Shown here piece after piece: positions 49,297 through 62,525 of a stretch of 64,000 bases of DNA (the first letter of the stretch is position 1; every line of letters starts with the position of its first letter). The notes under the pieces are model-generated. The model had not been told where the DNA came from. It saw only the letters and a list, made by a program, of their open reading frames with translations, and searched no databases. The position numbers and the translations under genes were made by a program. Source of the stretch: Wuchereria bancrofti (lineage: Eukaryota; Nematoda; Chromadorea; Rhabditida; Onchocercidae); the NCBI GenBank assembly GCA_005281725.1, contig SSBO01000008.1:3640671-3704670 (forward strand). The letters are read 5' to 3'.

Positions 49297-52200
49297 ATGC
49301 CGTTTGCACCAATAAAGGATGGCGAATTTACGAGTACAATTTATGGAATGGTTTGTTTTAATAATTTGAAAAAAAAAATGAATAATTAAATGATCTTAAC
49401 ATAATTCTTAACATTTTAAATGTTAAATCTCAATCTTTTTTTTTTTTTTTTCTTTTTACTAATTCAAATAAATGTGAGAATTTTTGGAATAAAACAATTT
49501 TAAATAATTTTTAGGCAAATATACTAAATTTGTAATTTGAAATGAATCGTTCGTTCACACAAATTATACCATTATTTCATTGATAAGTACTAAAATTAGA
49601 TAAAATGATTCATCAGTTATTAAATTTAGTAATTAACTGATTGTTAGCATCTAAATAGTTGGAATAATAAAGTCCTCATTAATTCTCTATATCTTTACCT
49701 TTTTTTTTTTTGAAATAAGCCAAAGGTGAAGAAAAAAAGATAGATAAAAGTGGTACGTGCTACGTGAACTGCGTGATATGATCATTTTGTATATTCAGCA
49801 AATAAGCAAAAAAGAATTTATTGCATATTGTTGATTTATGTTAAAAATGATTAAAAATTATTGAAAATTGTAGGTTAAAAATTTGTAAGTTAAAAATCAA
49901 CAAATGAAAACATAGCAATAAGCTTATGAAATTGAAAGTTTTTATATAAATGAAAATGAAATTTACTTCTAAAATTATTATATTACAATCATAGAAGTTT
50001 TTTAAAAAAGAAAAATACATAGAAATGAATGATAGATGCTATTAATTGTAAAATAATGAAATGAGTTTTATCATTCTTAGAAATAATTTAATTGAAAAAT
50101 GCAATTCACTGAAAGTATGAATATAAAAATAAGCGAGAAATAAGCTAATGAAATAAAACTTTTTTTTTTTACTTTAATAGCAATAATTAATGATTGAAAT
50201 TAATTAATGTATTACATTAATTTGTAGATTCAAGAACGCCGATATGAAAATGCAATTCGAGCATTGCAGTATGAATTGCAACGAACGCCAAATGTAATCT
50301 TTAACAAATTTAAAATAAGAATAATTTTCTTTTCTGTTTTTTTTTTTTCTTATCACAAACTGATAAGGATGTGGGCTTAAGTGCAAAAAGATTATTTTCT
50401 ATGTAACAATTTGTTTTCTGTCAATTTGTAGTAAACTGAATGAATCATATATGATTTGTAAACAAATGATACTTTTTATGAACTGCTACTTAATAAAAAT
50501 CTTTTTCATAGAGAATAGTTACCAGAGAGAGGGAGAGAGAGAGAGAGAGAGCGCGAGAGAGAGATTATAATTTTTTTTTTTTATATATTAGTATGCTTTG
50601 ATTTTACTGGATTTGCAATTATATTTTTCATTAAAAGAAACAAACAAAATGAAAAGAATAAATTATAAAATTTTGCATAATTTAAAATTTCAAAATAACC
50701 TATATTTGTATGTTTAGAGTAGAGCAGCTTTATCATTACTTGGCTATTGCTATTTCTATTTACAACAATTTATTGATGCAGCAGAATGCTATGAGCAACT
50801 TGTCCGGTTATATTCATCGTATCCGGAATATAGACTTTATTGGGCTCAATCACTCTACAATGCTTTTATGTTTCCGGAAGCTAGTGCTGTTGTTTCACAA
50901 GTAAATTAATTTTTCAAAAATTATTAATTCAATTTTAATATTTTCATTTGAAAATTAAAAAGTTTTAAATTTTTTAAAAAATAAAAATGAAAATATATGA
51001 AAAAAATTTTTAAGATTGATGAGCCACAATTTGCTGGACAAGTGTTAAAATTAGAATCAGCAATTAAATATCGTGAGGAAGATATAGTAAATGCTCGAAT
51101 ACTTGTTGAAAAATATGCAATGAATGATCCAGATGGTGATATCAATTTAGCATGTCTTGAATATAAGGTTAACAATTAGTCTTAACAACTTTTATAATAA
51201 AAAGTAGGAAAAAAAAAATTTACAAAACATATTTTAATTATATTTTAGGAAGGAAATTATGAAAAAGCACTTGAACGTTTTACAACTGCTACACATCTTC
51301 ATGGTTATCAGGTTAGTAAAATTCAAGTTAGCAAAATTCAATTAATAATTTATACTCTCATTACTCTTAAATATTATCATTTTAAAATAATTTTTCAGCC
51401 ATGTTTAGCTTATTCAATAGCATTATGCTATTATCAAATGCATAATTACTCACAGGCATTAAAATTTATTGCTGATATCATTGATCAAGGAGTGCAAAAT
51501 CATCCAGGTAAATTTTTTCATGAAATAAAAAAAACGAGAGAAAAGAAAAGATTTATTTTTAATTGTTAAAAATTTCAAAAATTTAATCAATAATTTATGA
51601 TTTATATTTGAATTAAAAAAAAAAAGTGAATTGAGCAGAATTATCTATTGGTATGGCAACGGAAGGTATGGAAGTGAGTTCAGTTGGTAATACACGTCTT
51701 TTGCGTGAGACATCGTTGGTTGAAGCGTGTAATTTAAAAGCAGCAATTGAATATAACCTGAAAAATTGTAAATTTTAATTCTTTATTTGTAAAAATTGTT
51801 AAATTTTTTAGCATTAAAAATTATATCAAAACTTTACAATTTAATGATTTGAAGAAAATTAAAAATTATTTGTTAAATTATAGCAATAATTATGCTTTAT
51901 TTAATTTTTCAAATAATTTCAATATTTTTATAGTATCAGCAGCTTCTGAAGCATTAACAGATATGCCACCAAGACTAGAAGAGGAACTTGATCCGGTCAC
52001 TTTACACAATCAAGCTTTAATTAATATGGATACCAATCCGTCTGACGGTAAATCTTTATTTCACTGTCACTTTAAAATGTCAATTATTTCATTTCATTAG
52101 TTATTCTTGTTATTATTTGACAAATGTCATGATTTAATTTCATGCTAAATGAAATTTTCCCAACAAACAAACATTTTATAAATAATTACTTTTAGGTTTT

Positions 52201-55200
52201 GCAAAATTACAGTATCTTTTGAGTCAAAATCCATTCCCACCGGAGACATTCAGTAATTTGCTTCTTCTCTACTGCAAATATGAGGTAGCACTTTTACTTG
52301 TGGTGGTAAAATTTCTCGATTAAAAAATATTTGAAAAGTAAACAATTGTCGGTATCAGTTACCGTTATATAATTATAAAACAAAACTGATTAAATATTTT
52401 CAGTACTACGATTTGGCAGCTGATGTATTGGCTGAAAATGCTCATTTGACGTATAAATATCTTACACAAGTAATTTTATTATCATCAAAATTTCATTTTT
52501 TCTATTTCCCAAATCATTATTATTATTATCATCATCGTCATCACTTTCCAGTATTTCCAGTATGATTATTTTAATTTCCAGTTTTTATATGATTATCTTC
52601 ATATTCCAGTATTTGTATGATTATTTTGATGCGGTAATTACCCAACAAACAGCGCCAATGGATGCATACAACAAATTTGAAGCAATTGGTAACGAACAAA
52701 TTAATGAATTGCGTAGATTGACAAAACGTATGAATGTATGGTTTTCATTCTCTACAAAAAAAAAAAGTTGATGAAAGATAGTATATTAATACAATTATTT
52801 TTACAATATTCATTTATTATCCAAAGAAAAAAAAAATTGGGAATAATGTAAGTCAAATTTCAATTTCTAATTAAAATTAAAATATTCTGACTAATATATC
52901 TTAGATTTATAATATGTTCAAAAATTTGCATCTTATTATATTTTATTTGAAATAAACAAACAGGTGGAATTTTATTTTCGAAACAATTTATCTTTATTGT
53001 ATTCATTTAATCAATAACAGTAATTATAATAATTCAGGAAATTCGTGATGGAAATGATGAGGTGATTATTCAAAAGACTGCTAAAGCATATGATGATACA
53101 ATGGCTAGGTAAATTTTCAATGTAAATGAGAAATTATTAATCATCCATAATTAAACCGGATTACCGGAATTATTCATTCTATGAACAGTAATATCATTGG
53201 GATACATAAATAAGACTAAAAATATGGGATATGCTGAAGAAAGTTTTTGATATAAATCATCGAAGTGATCGATTAATTTGATTCAAATTCTTTTTGTTTT
53301 CAAAATTTTAGCTTTTTCTAATATTTGTCCGAAATGGTTGCAGCAAATTATATTGCAAACTGATTATTTTTGGCATTTGCATTTTCAGTATTGTGTTAAA
53401 ATTAAATATTATTAATTGAATTGCATATGAAATTATAAAATATAACATATGAACAACAATTTCAACAATTTCATTTCCAAATGGACTTATAAAGTGAAGA
53501 AAAAAGAATTTGCATTAAATTTTAAATTCCAGTTCTTTATTTCCTTCTTTCTATTCGTAATTGAATTTAAATTAAAATCAGATATATGCCAGTATTAATG
53601 TCGCAAGCTAAAATTTACTGGGATATGAATAATTATTCGCAAGTGGAAAAAATTTTTCGAAAATCAGTGGAATTTTGCAGTGAGAATGATATATGGAAAT
53701 TAAATGTTGCCCATACTTTATTCATGCAGGTATCAAGCATTAGCCATTATTGTTTTATTATCATTATTTAGCCAAGATTGTTTTATTATCATTATTTAGC
53801 CAAGATTGTTTTATTATCATTATTTAGCCAAGATTGTTTTATTATCATTATTTAGCCAAGATTGTTTTATTATCATTATTTAGCCAAGATTGTTTCATTA
53901 TCATTATTAAGCCAAGATAGCTTTATAACACTGTTCAATCAAAATTGTTTATTGCTTGACACTGATATTTTAATATTTATTGATATTGTTGAATGATTTT
54001 AGCAACACTATCCAGTCAAATTCAATCATTTTTCTTTTTTAGGCCAATAAATTTAAGGAAGCAGCAGGATTTTATGAGCCAAATGTTAAAAAGAATTTTG
54101 ACAATGTATGTTTTATTCGTCAATATTTTATTGATTCAAATAGTTGTAAACATTAACAGTTATTAATGACTCATTAAAAAATGATTCATTTGATATCAAT
54201 GATTCATCCATTTCAAATTTCAGATGCTCAGTATAACGGCGATAATTTTGGCAAATCTTAGTGTCTGTTACATTATGACTAATCAAAATGAAGAGGTTAA
54301 TAGTCCATTACAAATTTAAATTTCATAAATTATTATTTTTTTTTTAAAGTTAAATTTTCTTTTTAAGCTGAATTTTATTATTGAAGAAAAAGAATGAAGT
54401 AAAAATGTTAAATAATTTTTATTTTGTTGAAGGCTGAAGAATTGATGAAAAAAGTTGAAAATGAAGAAGAAGCAAGTGCAGCAACTTCAAATAAAACAAA
54501 ATTCTTTCATTTATGTATTATAAATCTTGTTATTGGTACACTTTACTGTTCAAAAGTATGTCTTTTTTTTTAATTTATTTATTTTTTTTTTTTGATTGAT
54601 TTTAAAAAGTTAGACTTGAAAAAAAATGCTTTTATTAAATAAAATATATTTTAGGGTAATTATGAATTTGGTATTTCACGAGTAATTAAAGCAATGGAAC
54701 CATATGATAAGAAACTTGGTACTGATACATGGTTTTACTCTAAACGTTGTATGATTTCATTAATTGAAAATTTAGCAAAACATATTATTAGTATAAGAGA
54801 TTCAGTGCTACAAGAATGTCTTCAATTCCTTGAACAATGTGAAAGTTAGTTTTTAACAAAATTTCATTTCACTCCCTAAAATTGCAAAGAGAAAATTGAA
54901 AAATGAAACGAAATGATGAATTCACTTAAATTGTTCAAATCTTATCACCATTCATTTCTAATATCAATTTTGTTCAATTTTAATAATTTTACTTAATAAA
55001 CATATTTTCAAATTTTCTTTTTAATCTTTAAATTTAATTAAATTCTGCTAAACAACAAAATGTATAATATTTAATTAAATAATTTTATAAATAATTTCAT
55101 TTATTTTAGTTCATGGAAAGAATGTACCAACAGTAATAGCTGATTCATTAACACTTAATGAATTGGAAGATGGAAATGCAAAAAATACAGTAACTTATGA

Positions 55201-55246
55201 GGCTCGATTATTACGAGCATTATTATTAGAGGTAATAAATAATTGA
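49297..55246 (+). CDS. dyf-1: Intraflagellar transport protein TTC30/IFT70 (DYF-1)
   Basis: Eighteen exons: 49297-49350, 50228-50293, 50718-50900, 51015-51167, 51249-51311, 51399-51507, 51639-51767, 51934-52047, 52196-52284, 52404-52469, 52610-52735, 53038-53108, 53582-53729, 54043-54105, 54224-54295, 54433-54555, 54655-54844, 55110-55246. The 651-aa product has TTC30 length and collinear similarity throughout: DGEFTSTIYGM, RYENAIRALQYELQ, ALSLLGYCYFYLQQF, TEGMEVSSVGNTRLL, ALTDMPPRLEEELDPVTLHN, NPFPPETFSNLLLLYCKYEY, AENAHLTYKYL, VEKIFRKSVEFCSENDIWKL, KLGTDTWFYSKR and NTVTYEARLLRALLLE. TPR protein of the IFT-B core, required for anterograde transport and tubulin polyglutamylation in cilia. Introns are AT-rich and rich in simple repeats. 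Confidence 0.97.
50526..50567 (+). repeat. (GA)n microsatellite
   Basis: A run of GAGAGA repeats with small interruptions (GGGA, GCGC) in the second intron of dyf-1, followed by a poly-T tract. Confidence 0.9.
53751..53918 (+). repeat. 28-bp tandem repeat in dyf-1 intron 13 (6 copies)
   Basis: Six consecutive 28-base units of the type TGTTTTATTATCATTATTTA + GCCAAGAT; the last copy is diverged. Each of the first five contains TTATTTAG|CC, an acceptor-like motif. The array lies 120-290 bases upstream of the true acceptor TTTTTTAG|GCC at 54042. Confidence 0.95.
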
Positions 55247-55840
55247 AATAAATGCAAAATAAATTAAATTGATTTTTAAAATTGATGTAACAAATGTATA
55301 AATTTTGTTTTTGTTGTTAATTAATAATGAAATGTTAATAAATGAGAAAAGAAAAAAAAAAAAGGAAAAATCCTTTTTTTCTGTTCAAACATTTTCATCT
55401 TTACCGCTTTTTTTTTCACACATTTTCATGTCTTACCTTTTGTTACCCAAATAAAATAAATGAAATAAATTTTGGCAACAATAACAATTCATTTTTCACT
55501 CTTTCATTCATTTTCTCTTATCTCTACTGCACTCCTTCTTAAAATATTCTGGTCTCGGTTAATTAAGTATTCGATTTAAAAATATTTAAATCAGAAATAA
55601 TTAAAATTGCATTTTTTTCTTCCATTCTTAACTCATTAACACTTCCAATAAAGCTATAATGCATGCAATTAACGACAAAAGACGTGAAATAATGACGTGC
55701 TACAGTGTTACGTAATATTACGTAAACGATTAATTCTTACAATTCAAATTACCGCCTGATGGCAGTATGCCAAACGATTCACGTGCATTTGCAAATGTCT
55801 AGACGACGGTCTTCTGGAATTCGCGTGGGAGGGTCACTGA

Positions 55841-55869
55841 TAGGCGGGCGGGTGAGCGAGCGGGCGGGC
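55841..55869 (+). promoter_or_regulatory. Candidate G-quadruplex / GC-box cluster
   Basis: Plus strand GGCGGGCGGGTGAGCGAGCG continues to a further GGGCGGG, giving four GGG runs with loops of 1, 9 and 1 bases. In a genome this AT-rich such a cluster is unusual. The GGGCGG cores also resemble Sp1/KLF sites. It lies about 470 bases upstream of the PWWP gene start. Confidence 0.5.
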
Positions 55870-56289
55870 AAACGGATGGGTGGGTAAATGAGAGCAATGA
55901 GACAACGATTGGTTACGTGTCTTTGCGTTCGTTTTATGCGCTAAAGCTCAAATTTCTTCTCTTTTACTATCAGTTGCTAATTTCGTACACTTTGTGCCAT
56001 TGTTTATTTTAAATATACTTAGCTTAACTTATTGTAATATTTATATTTATATCAATGCCAATTTTGTCATCAATCTGTATCATTGCAGACAAATGTTACT
56101 TCAGTGTTATTTGTATATATTCCATAGGAATTTTAAACGTACGTCACTTATCTCTGTACACGCACATACACACACAGACGTACACACGCGCTCACACACA
56201 TGTGATTTTTATATTTACATCAGAGACGTTTTTTTAGTCTGTAGTATTATTGAATTGATATATTCACTCTTATTCAGTGTTTTGTTTCT

Positions 56290-56318
56290 TTTTTTTCTGT
56301 TTTTTTTTTTTTTTTCAG
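56290..56318 (+). promoter_or_regulatory. Candidate spliced-leader trans-splice acceptor
   Basis: A nearly uninterrupted poly-T tract ending in TTTCAG at 56318, only six bases before the start codon of the PWWP gene and with no recognisable upstream coding exon. This is the layout typical of nematode SL trans-splicing. A cis-spliced 5' UTR exon is the alternative. Confidence 0.55.
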
Positions 56319-56324
56319 GTGCTA

Positions 56325-59300
56325 ATGGATAAAGATTTTAAATCAGGTGCCGTTGTTTGGGCTAAAATGAAAGGATTTCCACCATGGCCAGCAATGGTAA
56401 GTTTGCGCACCCGGATTAATAATATTTGATTAATTTTATCCAAAAAACCATTGTTTTAATGATTGCTTTAAGACGGTAGGGATTAGTTAGTCGTAAACGA
56501 ATGATTGTTATAGATAATGCAACCATCAGAGAAAATGGAAGGTATACCCGCTGGTCGTTACTCAGTACTGTTTTATGGTACACATGAAACAGCGATAATG
56601 AAAAAGAGTGATTTGTTTGACTACCATACATATCGTAATGAATATGAAGTACAGCGAAAGATTAAGGTCATTCTTCAGATTTATGCACTTTAATTTTGAT
56701 TTATATGTCTGTAACTGTTCAACTTAGAACTTCTTTTTTTAAAGAAAAAAGTTTGATGGCATTAATGGAATTGCTTGTTATTTTCAAGGGTTTTACTGAA
56801 GCTTTGCAAGAAGCACGTGAAGCTGCTGGTTGCAAGGAACCCAGTTTGACAGCATCAAAAGCTGGAGTGTGTTTATCAGCTGTTGTCGAGAAATCATCTC
56901 CAGGATCATGTAACGCTAATTTTTTAGCAGGTTTCGCATCTTTTTTTTTCTTTTTTATTTGTCAACAGACGATAAATTTCTATCTGATATCTTTTACTAT
57001 ATGCAGTGTTAATAGTTTGGATCAGTGTGTCGTAAAACTTTAGTGGAGATTAGCCATACTTGGACTATATCCGAGACGTTTTAAAACGTGATAGCCTTGC
57101 AACGACAGCATGATAATTCTAATTGCTAGAGAGATTGAAGAATCTAGAATATCTTTTAGGAGCTAGAGTTATTAGCGGGAACAGATGTCGAAGAAAATCG
57201 AGTCGATCTGATACCAGTGATAGCTTGTTGGAAAATCTTTTATCAAGTCCAACCACATCTTCACCTCTTCCAACCAGAATGCGAACACCGTCTCTTTCGC
57301 CAAGTATTTTTCTGTGAATGGCATTTATAAAGCACTGAGATCAATTATACTCTGAACTGTTAAATTATATTAGAAAACTACAGTGATGATTTATTTCTTT
57401 TCAGTTAAAGATAACACCGAAATAAGAAGTGAACGGAGGCGTCTGGGAAGCTTTACGTCTATCTCAAGCCGTAATAAAACGAATTCATTTTCGCAATCAT
57501 TTGATATAGATTTAGGCGAAGTAAATTTTTTCCTCTTCCTTAATAAATCACATGTTCTAGAATGCTAAATTAATTTGAAATAAGGATGAATTAAATTTCA
57601 ACTTCATTATTGTTTGGTAATATTTCCTTTCTAGGATCCTATGCTACCGATTTTAAGTGAAGGTACTTGTAACTTTCTACTGGATGGAATTGGTACAGAC
57701 ATCGACGAAATTTCAAGGCCATCAATGAAAAATAGCCTCAAATATCCCAAGTCTGTTATTGGTGATTTATCATCTGAAAAGCTACGTGAACGCTTCAACA
57801 GCATATCTTCAGGGCGTACAAGGTTCATTTAAATCCATAATGTTGTCATATCCATGATGGTATTTTTCGAACTAAGCGTTCATTTTTCTAATAACACGGC
57901 ACTTTTTTATATGCTCCGTATTTCTTATGAAAATTTAGTTGCAAGGATCATATATTTCATTCTTATAGTTTCTGTTTCTATTTCATTCACTGTTATATCT
58001 TTTTCGGATTTTCCAGATTATGTTCGGGTATGTCAGATGGTTTCGATGATTTGTTTGGTTCTTCGCCACTCTTCAGCCCTACAGATCCACTATCATCGTT
58101 GTCATTTAATGATATTCTGGGCGCATCTGATGATCGTCCGTTAGCGGGTTTTGATGAGCAGAACTTCGATTTTCATCACCAAAATTCTCTTCAGAAAAAT
58201 TGTTCAAGTTGTGGTTACTATTGTGTTCTGTATGGTATTAAATGGAGGTTTGTGCATTTGCTTCAATTAAAAACCCTGCAAACTATCTGAGTAAAAGTTC
58301 CGAACTATAATAGTCAAGTAATTCTCTAGGTGTGCAAATGTGAATTGCCTGAAATGGAATGAAGTTCATGAACCATCAGTTTCTGAAATAAATAACCAGT
58401 TGCCTAGTTTTGTGGTAAGTGCCTTTTTTTATTCCGTCAAGCTTCCCAAAATTAAAAAATTTTCAATCTTCATGTAAATCTTAATGCATGCGTTCTTTAT
58501 CAAAATTTCTTTCTGATTCCCCTGATTATATTTTTGTTGCAGTGCATCCACTTCTATAGATCAAATTAATAATAATAATAGTAATAATACATATGTAATC
58601 TTTTTTTTCAGAAAGAAAATCCTGATGATGTTAAAACGGATCTTGTGACATTGAATGTTTCTCCAAGCAAACTAAATGATGGCACTTTAGACAGTATTCA
58701 TGATCCGATCATTTCAAATATTATACCAGATTGCTTGCCACCAGATTCATTTTCCAATATTTTTGCACAAACATCACTGCCATCTATAACAAAAATTGAA
58801 AACGAACCCGGTCAAGTTCAAGGATATTCTCAATATATCGATCAGAAAAATGTTTTTCCAGCTTCAGTACAATCTTCACTTTCTCCGAATCAAAATGGAT
58901 CACTTCAAAATAGCCAAAATATTTCCTCCAGGAGAACTGGGAATGGACGTCCCAAATTTTAGTAAGTTTTCTTTTAGATTGTTTATGCATGGTTCGAAGT
59001 TTTCTCACTGTGAATTTTTATTATTCAAAATTTCAATGGTTTTTTTGATCTTCCATTTGCGGATTCAATAATTGACTGAAGTGATGATAAATAAGGGATT
59101 CGTGAGACTTACTAAAATTTCAAAACGATTTCTTTCTCTTATTATCTTGTCAAATAAAAAAAAAAAAAATGAAAAAGGTGCTTCACCTCAGTAACTGAAA
59201 AAGTTCTTTGAGTTCAGTAATTTCAGTAACTGATTTCATTTTTCTCTTTTTTCTTTTAGCAAAGTGGAAAAAACGCCGTTAGTAGCGGAAGATGGTTGTA

Positions 59301-60682
59301 GGCACTGTTTTCACTGCAACGGACAAGTACGGCCACAGATGTGCGGTGGCAATAGACACAGGTAATTTTTGCATAATAGCTTTTTAAAAAATTCTCTATT
59401 TTGTATAACTATTTTTCTTAAATTGTAGATTTGAAGTGCTCTAGATTATGCTTCTAATGAATAGAGAAAATTGTGGCCTGTAAGTAAATGGCTTGTTAAT
59501 TTGTACCTGTCAATAGCTTGTTAATTCCATAGTTCCTCAAATCTTATTTTTTTAGATGGCGTTGCGTCGACAAAAAATGCCGAAAATGGTATGGTTGGGT
59601 CAGAAGTCATGAAGAGATACCTAAGGTATTAAATTTAATAATTTTAAATTTGTTTCTTTTGTTACAGGTGATGTAAATAATCTATTATTTATTTTTAGGA
59701 TTTGGGCAAAAAAGGAAGATGGAAAGATCTTATCAAAATTCGAAGAAAATCACCATCAGTTAGTGAAACTGAGGGTGAACAGGTTGTTTTAAGGCAGTTC
59801 AATTTATTTTCCATATTTTAGTCTACTTAATCTACAAAACTTGATAAGTGTAGTGAATGAACTTTTCTCTCTTTATCGCAAAGTTCCGTTTCTGATAAGT
59901 CGCCCTCATATGCTTCATTATTTTCAGAGTGAATCAGTCAGAAAAACTGCGAGGAAAAATGCAAGGCAATCAGGTATGTACACTGATATTAAGTGGTTCT
60001 TCTATTTCAACAGTGAGATGTTTTCGCTTCATAAAAGAGGCACCATGATGAGTTACAAATACAGTTAAAGTTGTTCAAAGCCTTGATTTCTTAGTTTAGT
60101 TTATGTTTCTAAATTGAAAATTTTAATTTAGGTAATCGAACTCGATCATCGGGGGTTATGCAATTGAGGAGTTGCATGGAACGGCGTGTACGATGGTGGA
60201 CAAATGAAAAAAGAGAAAGTGGACTATCTCCAGAGAGAGAACTCCCGAGTGATCCATTAGCTGCAGCCGCTGTATGCATTACAGTATCGAAATCTATGAC
60301 TTCAGCCGCTAGTACACGGTATTTTATTACTCATCAATATAGCATCAAGAGTATGATAGAATTTGGATTCTAGTATTTCAGGTTTTATCAAAGGTTTCTG
60401 CATTGTTGTGTTTTGGTATGAGTGTTTAAGTATTACTTAGCTGCTTTTGACAAATAAAAGATGACTTATTAAAATGGAATAATTTAACATTTGTTTTAAT
60501 TTAAATGTAGAACTGATGAACCGGGTACTGTGGATGGTTCGTTGGATTTGTTAATGGACACGCTGTTCAGCTTATTAGCACCGCTTTTAGCGCTAACAAA
60601 GCAGGTGCCCAGTGTTCTAGACCAAGAGACAGAAAAAAAACTTTGGGAGGCATGTGCTATGCATACACCACGATTTGCATAG
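56325..60682 (+). CDS. PWWP-domain chromatin protein with Cys-rich CXXC-like module (723 aa)
   Basis: Fifteen exons: 56325-56396, 56514-56666, 56789-56930, 57130-57303, 57405-57520, 57635-57822, 58017-58247, 58330-58414, 58612-58961, 59260-59361, 59556-59625, 59699-59782, 59928-59973, 60132-60318, 60511-60682, all phase-consistent. Residues 1-95 are an HDGF-type PWWP domain (FKSGAVVWAKMKGFPPWPAM, YSVLFYGTHETAIMKKSDLF, KGFTEALQEARE), which reads methylated nucleosomes in relatives. A long Ser-rich linker follows, with cysteine pairs at NCSSCGYYC and RCANVNCLKW. Residues about 515-570 hold a second Cys/His cluster (GCRHCFHCNGQVRPQMCGGN, RWRCVDKKCRKWYGWV), resembling a CXXC-type zinc module. Basic segments follow, then a hydrophobic C-terminal helix (DLLMDTLFSLLAPLLALTKQ). 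I do not know a named orthologue. Confidence 0.85.
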
Positions 60683-62525
60683 CTAGAATTTCTAATTTTT
60701 TCAAACTTGTTAAAGTTAGTTCAGTTTTCTAATTTTGATTAATACTTGGTTTACATGTTGAATGTTTGCACTTTTCCGTATGTTTTTTTAATATTGCTGT
60801 GAAATTAATGTATGATTATCAGTTTGAGAAATGATAGTTTAAAAGACTTTAGTACCACAGCATCTACTAATTTAAAGTTTCTCATAGTGAACAGAGTAGA
60901 GTGATAACATCATTTCGTCATCCTCATCAAATATCTGTAATATTTGCGAAAATTTCATGTGGTCATTTGTAAGATCATATCATCAGGTCCGTTTCTTCGT
61001 GTCATATTTGCTTATTCTGCAGTTTATATAAATCGAATAAACTCACAGGAGTTAAATTTTTTAGGATTTTTGTTGATGACACTTTTTTGTTGTTATTGTT
61101 TTATTCAGTATTACAGTTTGGGACAGGAGTTCGTCATGCTAGTCTTTGCAGTCGCTTTAAGGTTATGGTTTTTCGTAAAATATTTTCAGTATGACAGGAT
61201 ATTTTAATGTACATGGTTCTATTTAAAAAGTTTATTAAACTTTTTAAGGCTTTTACAATAAACAGGACTTAAATTACTAATGTCTTAAGTTAGAATGGGA
61301 TCTTTGACTTTACCGTCAGATTATGGTTATATGTTTCTGCATTGCTTTGTAAAATTCACTAAGAATCTTTGCTCATACTTCTTGCTTTACAAATTCATGT
61401 CCCATTGTATGCAGCTGAAAGTTACATGTGCGTTGTTTGTTTTCTTCTCGTTCTTAATTCTGTTTTTACAAAATATACACAATTCCACAACTGGTAGTAA
61501 ATCTCGGTGATCGCAGTGCTTTTCATTCATCGTTGTATTTACCGTTAATTTCAGTTGAGTTCATTCTACCACTGTTGTTAAATTTTCTTGTTAAGATAAA
61601 AAAAAGAAATAAACGGAATTTTTTTTCCTGAAAAAATCCATCTATACACAAGTAAGCAGAATGATAAAAACATACATATACAGCAAGAAAATCTATAAAC
61701 TAATTTCGTGCAAATTAGATCAACGAATACCCAGGAATAGGCGAGAACTATTTGTCACTTTCAAGTATTTACGAAGAGGGGAGATGCAAAAGCTAAAGAG
61801 AAATACCACAATCATATATTGGTATGTGATAGTAGGAGATGCCATATCATACGAAATTGTTATATGAAATTGCTGAAGCACTCCTTTCAATCTCTTTCTA
61901 AAGATACCAAAAATTGCATGTAAATCTTGCAATTTCTATAGAAAAGAAGATTAAGCTTAAAAAAGCGAGAATCTGATAATAAAGTGAAAGAAATTATCAA
62001 AAAGTTTATAACTGCACTAATGAAATAGCATGGCTGTCTATCATCATCATTCAGACTTACACAGCTTCTTCAACATTTATTTTTCCGGTCCCAAGGAAAT
62101 TATAGTTAAAGCAGCTTACAGTTATTTTTATTATTCATGAAGCACAAGGATTATATGCAAAGAATGCAAAGAAAAAAGTGAACATAGCTGAACTAAAATT
62201 AAATCTGAAAAAAAAAATGAACATAGCTGAACTAAAATTAAATCTGAAACTAACATAGTATTGGAGTAAAGTTTTTGAAGGACTAATCCTGCTATCTATA
62301 ACTATTATTCCAAATTATTTTTTTGCTTCGAATAATGCTAATGAGCAATCTTTTCCTAATTTATAATTACATATAAAATACAAAATCGATAAATGAATAA
62401 GCGAATGAAAGCCATTAATTAACAAAATATGCATAAATTCATACCGTCAATACCTCAGCAACTTCAATATCATTCATCTATGCAATTTTTTTATGACAAG
62501 TTAGACAACAATTGATTCATTTACG
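60683..62525. other. Convergent intergenic region PWWP gene/syntaxin
   Basis: 3' flanks of two convergent genes. A direct tandem duplication of about 40 bases occurs at roughly 62178-62250 (unit includes GAACATAGCTGAACTAAAAT). The short open frames here lack splice context or conserved motifs. Confidence 0.5.

Larger units (their letters stand above)
55247..56324. other. Intergenic region dyf-1/PWWP gene
   Basis: The first half is AT-rich. Around 55775-55905 there is an abrupt GC-rich island with several GGG runs, likely the promoter area of the next gene. A (CA)n-rich stretch lies at 56158-56200. A long pyrimidine tract and TTTCAG sit directly before the next start codon. Confidence 0.6.
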
